Shown: positions 12,301 to 24,300 of the stretch, piece by piece | Layout of the letters: every line of letters begins with the position of its first letter | Position numbering within the stretch: the stretch's first letter is position 1 | Source: Owenia fusiformis | Taxonomy: Eukaryota; Annelida; Polychaeta; Sabellida; Oweniidae | Length of the DNA stretch: 64,000 nucleotides | Assembly: GCA_903813345.2 (NCBI GenBank) | Contig: CAIIXF020000009.1 | Span: 21,293,759-21,357,758 of the forward strand | Direction of reading: 5' to 3' | Notes under the pieces: model-generated | The model's input: the letters and a program-made list of their open reading frames with translations, nothing else | Told to the model about the DNA's origin: nothing | Database searches by the model: none | Program-made: the position numbers and the translations under genes

Positions 12301-15300
12301 AATGGAACAAGCAAACACTAAAATGGCTGACCATTATGAATTTGTGCAAGTTGTTGAATCAAGATAATTTCAACTGATACACATATACAGGAGAAATATT
12401 TGCTTTATCCAGAAGAAATGTGTCAGATTTCAATTCGTCAATTCGTGAAAAAATTCATTATACTCTGCCTGCCTTAAGACTTTCAAATAAAACATAAGTT
12501 TGATTCATTTGATGAGGAACACATACCATTCCTTCCATGCCATGAGGCAGCAACATGACAAGTCCACTCTGCCTCACCCATTTAGCCTGACCACTAGATA
12601 TGAACTGGTCTATTATACACTGGGCTGTGTTGTTAAAGTCCCCAAACTGAGCCTCCCAGATCACAAGGGCATTAGGATTGGTCATAGAATAACCAAGCTC
12701 AAATCCTGAAAATGGTGTAACAGTTCATTTAATGATTTAGAATTCAAAGCACTTAAGGCAATGCAGTAGTTTGCATATTACAGGAAATGTACATGATGTT
12801 ATTTCAAATACCCAATCCAAGTCATGTGAAATGCAAGCACTTTGTTACTCTTAAAATAAGGCGGGCCAAACAGGATCTCTTTTGCATCTTTATGCCAACC
12901 AGATTATGCCCATATGCATACCTAATATTCCAGTGCATTTTTTAAGAAAAGTTTGTTATTTAAGAAATTAATGTCTATTGCTCTTTCATAGGCCATCATT
13001 ATGTCAATGGTCATTACGTCAACGAAAATGTTACCTAATACTCCAAACTCTGATAGGGAACTATTGCACACAGAATACGCTGACTGGTCAGGTGACAGAT
13101 GGTTTAACGAATTAAATATTTTCTTGTCAATTTCCTGGTCATGTAGGACGTGGTGACGATGGCTGAAATAAAACAACAACCATAAGAGTAATGATAAATG
13201 AGTTTGAAAAATGCACATATTCAAAAGAGGGAAAATATTATTGTGGGTATATCTATTAACATGTACATGTAGTTAGAATAACTTTGACTCTCTAGGTTAA
13301 ATTAAATGATTTATGAAAAACCAAACATGTAGCGATATATTCTTCATAAAGCTTGCACTATTCATCACACTTACTCATATATGAATGCAATGCACATTAA
13401 ACCTTTTTACAATTTTCGCAATTGATTAATTACAATTTATATAGTTTAGTTAACCAAATACCTGAATGTTCCTCTCTCTACATCCTGGCCACTCAACCTG
13501 ACGTGAATGCCATCCATCAAGAGAGAACCAAAAGCGAATGCCTCCCCCAGGGCCCAATCTGCCATTCTGTTAGATACCATCTCAGCTCTACCCTTCAGGA
13601 TACGCTTTATACCTAGGAGATCATGTATATGTAAGATAACACATTAACCAAGCATGATATGATATGTTCAGTTAAAGAATTATTCATTTGTTTGGTAATA
13701 CTACTTGTACCCTCAATAGTATGAAAACCACTGCAAATTATGAATATATTTCGCAATTGCTAACAGTCTATAGTACACATCATCACACATTGTAATACTA
13801 GTCTATTATGTGGCACATACAATTGTGAAGCTTGAAACTCTAGTCTATGATACACATCATTGTGAAGCTTGAAACTCTAGTCTATGGCACATTCCATTGT
13901 GAGCTTGAAACTCTAGTCTATGATACATACCATTGTGAAGCTTGAAACTCTAGTCTATGGCACATACCATTGTGAGCTTGAAACTCTAGTCAATGGCACA
14001 TACCATTGTGAAGCTTGAAACTCTAGTCAATGGCACATACCATTGTGAGCTTGAAACTCTAGTTCATGATACATACCATTGTGAAGCTTGAAACTCTAGT
14101 ATAGTCTATGGCACATACCATTGTGAGCTTGAAACTCTAGTCTATGATACATACCATTGTGAAGCTTGAAACTCTAGTCAATGGCACATACCATTGTGAG
14201 CTCGAAACTCTAGTTTATGATACGTACCATTGTGGAGCTTGAAACCATCTCCTGGTGGTGTACTGAACATTGTTCCAATAGTCTTCAGCCTGTCTTCTTC
14301 CACTGAAGTATCGGGATACTTCATAGGGTCCTTGTCATCAAAGAATCCTATCCAAGGTGAGTCTAGCCAGTCCAGGTTGTGTACGGCTGTCTCTGCCTTA
14401 GCAGCCAAGAAAGCTTCCTCACAGACTTTGTCATACTTGGCGACCTCATCCTGGCAACCAAACAATTCAATATTGTTAGCATCTCTGAGTAAACGCTGAC
14501 TTCTGATTGGCCAATGCAAGGTATACAATTTAAATTGTTAGTAGATTGTACCTTGATCGATACAAATACTCCAACATGATCATTAGTTAACAGGTTCTTA
14601 TTAAGTTCAACTTTTATATTTCCACCCACACTTGTGCATAATTGAATTGAATATTCAATAAACTACCTGTATTGGTCAGTTTAGAATTTGAAGATTACCT
14701 TACAGCAACTTAAAAATCAAATTGCATCTTTTAAAATTTAGGATTCAAATAAAATTGATGCTGATAACTAAAATTTTGGTCATTTCATTCACTAGTCAAC
14801 TGGACAATGTAGTCCAGATGTAATTGTAAGTTGATTCTGTTACACCACAACACATGCCTATGGGCGTCTAGTGCCATGATTTTAAAGTGTATATTATATA
14901 AATAAATCCTGGAGAACATTGGATAGTTGTAGTACCTGATATTCTTGCTCAGTGACAGTTCCCTCAGCTATTAGTTTAGCAGCATACTGATCAATGGTCT
15001 TAGGATGCTTAGCAATCTTCTTATACATGAGTGGTTGTGTGAACATTGGCTCATCAATCTCATTGTGGCCATTTTTACGATAACACACCTAGAGCAATAA
15101 TTAAGAGGCAAATGCATAAAAATTAACAATATCTGTTGCAGATCAATCTGATCCAGAGCTTTAATTATTAACCAGAACAACGGCAACGCCAAAGCGTAGC
15201 GAATCCCATTGAACAGAAATAGCTGGCATTTTTACAAACGAATAGCAAATATCATAAAACAACACACCAGAAAGGCCACCATTTTCAAAATGGTTGCTCA

Positions 15301-18300
15301 CTAGCCAAGTTGTCATTAGGAGAAATAATATGCTTTTAAGTAGCTACCTCTAAAATTTTTGAAAAATTACACACATACTTGTAAAATAACACACATAAAA
15401 ATGGTGGCCATTTTTCAAAATGGCCGACTACTCCCCAAAGTTTTATTAGACAATGTGCAATGCTTAAAGTATTCACATATCAAATATGAACAAAATCGCT
15501 CCGCTACTTTTTGAGTTATAGTAAAATATGTTAAAATGGCGGCCATTTTTCAAAATGGCCACCTTCTACCAAAAGTGTCATTAGAAATAGACAGTGTGCC
15601 ATGCTTATAGTATTCACATACCAAATATGAACAAAATTGCTCCACTACTTTTCGAGTTATAGTAAAATATGTTAAAATGGCGGCCATTTTTCAAAAAATT
15701 TTCAAAATGGCCGCCTTCTACCAAAAGTGTCATAGGACAGTGTGCCATGCTTATAGTATTCACATTCCAAATATGAACAAAATCGCTCCACTACTTTTCG
15801 AGTTATAGTAAAATACATTAAAATGGGGGCCATTTCTCAAATTTTTTTTCAAAATGGCTGCCTTCTACCAAAAATGTCATAGGACAGTGTGTCATGCTTA
15901 TAGTATTCACATACCAAATATAAACAAAATCGCTCCACTACTTTTCGAGTTATAGTAAAATACGTTAGAATGGCGGCCATTTTTCAAAATGGCCGCCTTC
16001 TACCAAAAGTGTCTTTAGACAGTGTGCAATGCTTATAGTATTCACATACCAAATATGAACAAAATCGCTCAACTATTTTTTGAGTTATAGCAAAAATCGT
16101 AAAATGACGAGTAAAGGCCGCCATTTTTCAAGATGGCTGCCATGTGCTTATTTAATATCTACATTTGTAGCATTATTAATGTCCTTTATAATTTTTTTAC
16201 ATTTAAAACATATTGCTATTACAGTTTTACATATTGCACCTAAATGACTGTAAAATCAGCACTAAAATGGCCGCCATTTTGAAATGAGCGGCCATTTTGA
16301 AAATCGGCTTTCGAGCAGAACTTCTACCCCCATAGGGTATATGTGTACAAAATATGAACAAAATCGGGCCAACGGTATTTGAGTTATTGCCCGGACGGAC
16401 GGACAGACGGACGGACGGACGGACGGACGGACGTACGTACGTACGTACGGACGGACGGACGGACGGAGGCGTTCCCTATATCCCTCCGAACTTCGTTCGA
16501 TGGGATAATGAGTGATGGAGAATTACTGACATGATTGAATAAGCATATTCTATACTGAATAGAGAATTTTGAATGTCCATTTGGTTGAAACAAAACTAAA
16601 TTGGGTTAAGACCACCTTCCTAATCTATTTCTTCAAGTTGAATTTTATTTACCAAATCAATGACAACATCCTTGCCCCATGTATCCCTCCATTCGGAGGC
16701 CACCTTACAGACATAAGTGACTGCCTCAGGGTCATCAGCATTCACGTGGAAGATTGGAGCACCAACCACACGGGCCACATCTGTACAATAGGGGGAGCTA
16801 CGTGACATACGGGGGTCAGTCGTGAACCCAATCTGAAATCATATATTAACATGTACTAAATACGAAATTTAATTAATACTAAATTCATAATCATGGAAAA
16901 TTAATTTGTCACATATTTTTAATGAGCACTTTTAACATGTTAACAATTTTACACATGCTGTATTGATTATTACCTGATTGTTGACTACAATGTGTACAGT
17001 ACCCCCAGTTGTAAAGGCAGGCAAGTCGCTCAAGTGGAAAGTCTCATACACAATACCCTGGCCTGAAAATGCTGCATCACCATGGAGAAGTATGCTCATA
17101 GACTGCAATAAACAAATTAAAAAGTATGTCACATATCAGAGCGCAACATGTAATTTTGCCTAATTCCATTTTTCTTCTATTAATTGCTAAACATTTGTGA
17201 ATTTAAAGAGGTAACAAGGGAAAACCTTTAGAAAAAGTTTTGCAATGTTTTTGCATTTCAGTACATGTTCTGTACATGGAGTACATATTCTGTACATGGA
17301 GTACATGTCCTGTATATAGAGCACATGTTCTGTACAAGGAGTTCATGTTCTGTATATGAGGTACATGTTCTGGACAAGGAGCACATGTTCTGCAAATGGA
17401 GTACATATTCTGTCCATGGAGTACATATGAAGTTTATGTCCTGTATATTATATTCAGTACATGTTCTTTAAATGGTGTACATGTTATGTAGTATATGGAG
17501 CACATGTTCTGTGCATGGAAAATACGCTTTCTACATGGAGTACAAATTCTGTTCATAGAGTACATGTTTTATATTAAACTACTTAATCAACTTACTCTTT
17601 TATGCTCTGTGTCTCCTCTATAATACTGTTCTGCTTTGGTTTTACCCTGCACAACAGGGTTGACAGCCTCTAAGTGAGAGGGATTGGCTACAACAGCTAA
17701 CTTAATACGCTTATTGGTGGCATGATTCAAACGTTCATGGCACATGCCCAAATGATATTTCACATCACCAGATCCCTCGTCAGCGGCTTCAAGTTTAGAG
17801 TCAAACTGACAGAATATTTGCTCTAATGGCTTGCGGCAGACATTTGCTAGGACATTAAGACGACCCCTGAAAAACAGATAAACTCTTTCAATCTGAAAAA
17901 TATTAAAATTCTCTCTTGGTTTTGTTGAACTCATAATGTACAGTATATGATGAACGTTTATGAAATATAAATATTTCCATTTAAAATAATTATGAAAATC
18001 ATGTATAACTGTAACATTTTCCTTTTACGGTATTTTACATTGAACAATCTTTATCACATTCTCTTCATTTTAACAGGTACCTCTATTACTAACTAAGGGA
18101 TTTTACATTTGATCTGATTTCATCCCTTTGCTGATTTGCTAAGTGCTTTTATTCTAATGCCATTGTTGAAACTACTTTTTTCACTTTTACTTGAAGCTTG
18201 TTTGTTTAATCTTTCTATTTTTGTATACTAAATAAGGTGATACCTCACTCAAATCTGAATTTTCACTTTTACAAGCTTGTTTGTTTAATCTTTCTATTTT

Positions 18301-21300
18301 TGTATACTAAATAAGGTGATACCTCACTCAAATCTGAATTTGGGTAAATGGTTTTGTCCAATCTCGTTCATTTTATTGCCACTCACGCCTAACCCTGTCT
18401 ATTACATACCTATGAGGCATTCCTATGATAAAGCTATCAGTGCCAAGTATGCTAGAACTGTCAATCACTGTCTTCATGGCAGGTATCAAAGATTCACATC
18501 CTTCTAACCCAAAACGCTTTTCTGAAGTCCACTTCTTGGCTAAAAATTCTTCAAATCTGAAATCAAAATTAATTTTGACTGACTGATACTATGTATGTTT
18601 AAACCTAATTAATATGGTTGAAATGTATAAAATAATTTTTAGTTTCCAAAAAAAACGGTTTAAAACATGTAACATGTTTGTTTTCAAGTCATCTACATGT
18701 ATTGCATATTGCATAACAAGGTACCCCTGGAAAGAACCTTTCTTTGAGGTCTTATTTTCTGGATAACTAATTCACTGCCAGGCCAATAGCCAGGGGGGTT
18801 CGCAGGGTTAGGGCGAATCCCCCCCTGGCCAAAAATTCTTTCAAAATCATGCAGTTTTTCACCATTTTGAGCACTTCTCAAGTAATTTTAGCCATATTTG
18901 GGCCAAAATTGTCAAATATGAACCCCCCTGGAAATCTTTGAAAACTGAACCCCCCTTGGCAAATCCTGGCTACGGGCCTGACTGGAGAGCTGCTTTACTC
19001 AAACAATTTGTTCCCTGAAAGTGTACTCCTGGGCAATTTATTATAGTAACACTGCACTGTACCTTGTAGAACGGATAAGTCTTGCCATCAATGTACGTTT
19101 CTCCTCCTTTGCTAGATCTTGCCCACCTGGCATCTCAAACTTGTGTTTAATCCAGCGCTGTTGCTCCAAATTATGCAGAAACATGAATTCCACCCCAACA
19201 TGCTTACAGTAAGCTTTCTGAATGTAAAAGAATCATGCGTTTTACTTTCAATATTTCTGTCTTAGTCACACTTCTGGCGATGACATAATAATTTGGTAGG
19301 TCATTTGTGCATTTTGTGATTTTAGCACCCACTATGTTTGTTATATCTCTGATTCCACCTTAATGAAGAGAAGAACAATTGTATTTGATAACAAATATTT
19401 TCATCCAATAAATACAGTATTGCAAAAAAAACAAAATTTATGATAACTTGTCAATTAAGAAAAACAAATATCTTTGAAATGGAAACCAACCTGTAATCTG
19501 TTAATGATTTCTCTAAGTGGCAAAGATGTCTCATTCCCACCAATGTAACAGCTGGGTGGCAAATGAAATGATCTGTCCAGGTCAGCCTCAGCTACAAAAT
19601 AAGTTTATTTATTCATTATCATAATACATTTACAGGGTATAACTCATAATTCTTAACCACATTTCAAATGAATATTGATATATGCATGAATGCACATTTT
19701 TATGCTATAGTAAAAATGGTTCAAATAAAATGCACATGAATGCAAATTTTTATTCTATAGTGAAAATGGTTCAAATAAAATGCACATAAATGCACATTTT
19801 TATTCTATAGTGAGAATGGTTCAAATAAAATGCACATGAATGCACATTTTCATTCTAAAGTGAACATGGTTCAAATAAAATGCACATGAATGCACAGTTT
19901 TATTCTATACTGACAATGGTTCAAATATGTATCTCATGGCTACATTGTATATTTGACGGTTCAATGAAAAATTGACAAAAATATGATAATTACCTACTGG
20001 TTACAAAAATACCATTTTTATTTTGACATAATATCCTATGAATACCAAAGTTACTAGGGAATAAACACATATTCAATATTTTTCTCTATTTCTAAATATA
20101 TATTTCACTCAGTATCTTTATGCCCAGGGTGAAGTATCTCAACATGTAGTGATATTATTAATATCTGAACAAAAAATACACCATTCTAAGATAAATGATA
20201 TAATAAATAATTTACTATCTCAATGTTGAGATTATACGGATGAGTTAACTTACTTAGATTAAAGGTCTGTAGCTTAAGGGCAGCAGGTGTAGAGTGATCC
20301 AGGTCAGCAAAGTTGATACCAAGAGGATCAAGAGCAGCAACCTTTGCCCCAAGCACCTAAAAGACAAAATAAGATAACATACAGAGCAGAGTATAATATG
20401 GTATATATACAGCAACCTTGGCTTCAAGCACTTAGTGATCCTATAATTCAAGATGAGTTTGAGATGAACAGAGTTAGACCTTAGTATATGAAATATAAAC
20501 AATATTGGTTAAGCTTTTGAGATATTTCCTGGACAGGATAGACAGACTGATGTACAGACAGAGGGTTGAATGAAGGTGTTCTCTACACCACCATAACTTC
20601 CTTTGATGGGATAATAATGCACAGCAATTATCGATCATTGAATGTAAATTGCAGAAAAGTGGTATCTGTTTGTTGATTCTAATAATCTAATACACCTATA
20701 GTGTCCTTTTCTAGGATTCAATCAATTGTTCAGAAGAGTACATTGCTATTAAGAATCATCCTTTTAATGTAACATTATACAACCTAATGCCCACCCATTG
20801 TTCCCTTGTAATTAGGAGATCAGGGATATGTCTGTTTCCAGTGGCAACCCAATAACATTTAATGACTTAATTCATTTAATGAATTGACTTAATGACATTC
20901 AATGAGCATTAGTGTCACTTTGCCTGGTGATTGACTTTCCAATTTCCCAAAAGCTTGTTGATGAAATATTTAGGCAAAATTTTTTGCTTGCAAGTTTCCA
21001 TATTTGGTTATATAGGTAACAAACAATAGAATAACTATATCAATTATTTTCAGCTATAATGGATGACCATACCTAAATGACACTACACACAGGTAACCAT
21101 AAGAATAAAAAATTAGCACATTATATTATCATAAAAATTATTTTGCATGTGTTTAAATCAATGAAGGAACAAATAGTCTTGTAGGCTAACTGTAAATTAT
21201 TGGTTTAAAAATTTTGCATAACCTTCATGCAAATACCTGTACACAATTGTATAGTTTCTAAATAGCTGAATAACGCTGACATTATAGATGTCAGCCTGTC

Positions 21301-24300
21301 TTTGATTTTCTTGGGCCAGACCTCAATTCACTTCAATGCTAGAAACTTGCAATAGTCACTTAATTTCATGATTTATCAAAAAGTGTTGGTTGAATCTGAT
21401 TGAAACTTGAATGGCGTACTATTAGATGACCCTGTCAATGTACATAATGTGATTAAACATGGAAATGTTTGTTGTTATCAAATAAGCAAAGGTTTTAATG
21501 AATTTTAGCATTGCATCAATGGAGATTTGGTCCAAGTTTTTTTTTATTGATAAACTGACGAAAGCTGAAATACATGTTGTTTTCAAACTGAGAACTTCTC
21601 TCACTATAATATGATTGAAAATCCCAATTATAGAAGTGAGGTGAGGTTAACCATATTATGAACTTTGAATGGCCTAACACATCTATCGATATCACATGTC
21701 CCTTAATCCTGATATAATAGCTTGATTTATAAGCTGCATGATTGATATAAAATACCATCAACTGGCCATAATCCAGATGATACATGTAACTGCAAAATAG
21801 ACTTACACGTTCATAGAGACAAACAATTACAAAGTATTACAATTATGCCTGAATGGAACTGATGACATCACAGATATAACAAACTTCATGTACTAGAGAT
21901 ATAAGGATACACACCAGATAACAAAAAATAATTTAAACAACATTTACATAACATAAATAAATACGTTGAAGACCTGACAATATGGAAAATATTCTGAAAG
22001 CCACTTTGTGGCTATTGGGGATAGTTGCAATATGGGAAATAGATTGCATAAAAGCAACAAGCAAAAATCAAACTGCAAATCAAATCAGTACAACTCTGTA
22101 TTCAAAAAGTATAATTATGTTCTCGGAAAGCACAACTCAGAAAGACCTGCAACAGAATTCTTCAAGGACAATGGACATGCAAGAATTCACCGAAGAGACT
22201 GGCATTACCAAAAATACTTCTATGAATGCATATACAGACAAGCCAGCCTATGACCAGGATCACAATGAAACAAATGGTAGGACTCCGCAAAATGGTACAG
22301 GTAGTCAAAATGTAACCACTGATCAGTCTACAGCCAATCAAAGATGTAACGAGGACAATGACATTGCAAGTTTATATCCTAAGGAAATTGCAGAGTTTGC
22401 CAGAGCTATTATGTTGTGGCTGGCTGGAATTGTGTGTATCATAGGTGTACTAGGAAATGGACTTTCTATAACAGTTCTCCACCATGATGAATCCAAAGGG
22501 CCCAGTACATTCTACCTGAAAGCTCTAGCGATACTGGACTTGCTTTCATGTTCAACATATATTATGTTTGACTGTGTACATTACATATATAGATATACAT
22601 TTCTAATGGATAAAACATCTGAAGTGACTCATTATTATGAGCGAGGATACACTTATACAGGTTTGGCTCGAATCTACTTTATGCTAATTAGCTCCTGGGT
22701 TGTTGTTGTCATGACATTAGATAGATACATAGCTGTTTGTAAACCACTGAAGGCAGCAAGATTGTGTACAGTTAAAAGAGCAAAGATAAGTCTTGCAGTG
22801 ATAGTCATCATTTCAATGATCGTAATAGTTCCAAGAGCCTTTGAATTGACAAGTTTCATGGGGACCCACCCATGTACAGGCCTTCCTCAGGTCTCTCTAG
22901 CCTGGGGGGTTCTGGGTCAGAACCCTGCTTATAGAATCGCACATGTCATGGTCATATATAGCATTCTTATGCTATCTTTTCCCACAATCATAACAGCGAT
23001 CTTTAATGCATTCATAATATACCAATTGAAGCAACAAGCAAAAAACCGAAAGTCAATGATGAGTACAAATGCCCAAATATCCAAAACAAAGGTTAAAGAT
23101 GGAAACCTCACAAAAACCTTAGCGACAGTATCAACACTGTATGTCATTTGTTTTATGCCACTTCTGGTCTTTTGTATCTGGGATGCATTCTGGTACTTTA
23201 ATATTTGGTCACCAAAGGGAAGTAGTTCACATAGGGCAATGTCATTCTATTTCCTACCTATAGTGAAGCTTATGACAATTGTCAACTCAATGGTAAACTT
23301 CTTTGTTTATTTTTTCATCCGTGATGGCTTCAGAAAGAGGCTAATAAATATGGTCTTGCCTCAATGTATTTTGGCTAAACAACAATCATCAAATGAGAGA
23401 CCAACTTCAAAATCTATAACAAATGTTGAAACAGTTGTGTCATCTCTATAAATAGACTTGTGAAAGTATATGATAAAAGAGTTAAATACGCAAGATACCA
23501 GGTGTGATAATACTCCAGATGAATCAAGAAAATGAAACTATACATAAGAGTTAACTAGTTTAAGAAGTTTACTTGGGTTAAATTAAACAAGACACATGAT
23601 GTGAATTTGAAAAAAAATCCAATGGGCGATTTTCCTAAAATGGGGATGACAAAATGGCCGCCAGATAATGAGATGGCCTCCAAAAGTTAATCAGCTCTAG
23701 AACTTGATGTCCTCTGTCATGTATGCAAGTCTGGAGAAAATCTGATTAACGGTTATCCTGAAATCATGATCCTGATATCGATCACAATCACAATAACGAT
23801 CACGCCGTCATCATGACGACTATATCCCACCGATGGTGTGATAAAAAGAACCATGAAGGTACAAAACCAAAACCTGTAGGTTATGTAACATTTGTAAATA
23901 CGTGGAGGATGAATTTCATGAATTTTTTCAGTAAAGTTTCTGAAATATAACCAAGATTTGATCTGAAATCTGAATAGTGATGATTTATTCACGATTAAAA
24001 TCACAAGTAACAACATTGTAATTTATATCTCATTTGTATAACTATTTAGAATATTTTCTGAGCATTACACTCTCTTATATGCTTTCAGTAATATGTCAAT
24101 AAAAGGTATATATAATATGTATATGAAATTTTATATATTACAGTCAAACCTGCGGAACACCTTTGGTGCCTCTAAAATAATATGTTAAACTTGGGAGGTG
24201 TTCCACTTATAGATTCATGAACATGTCAGTTTGTCTTGGGACTCTGAAAGTATTCCACTAACAGAGGTATTCCACTTTTAAGAGATGTTTCACTTTGCAG

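Noticed and set aside
13765-14227. CRISPR-like regular repeat
   Set aside because: Units are contiguous with no unique spacers, in an intron of an animal gene; it is a minisatellite.
16384-16593. VRPSVRPS-repeat frame
   Set aside because: Translation of the (GACG)n microsatellite.
22674-23147. Minus-strand frames under the GPCR
   Set aside because: Shadow frames of the real plus-strand receptor gene.
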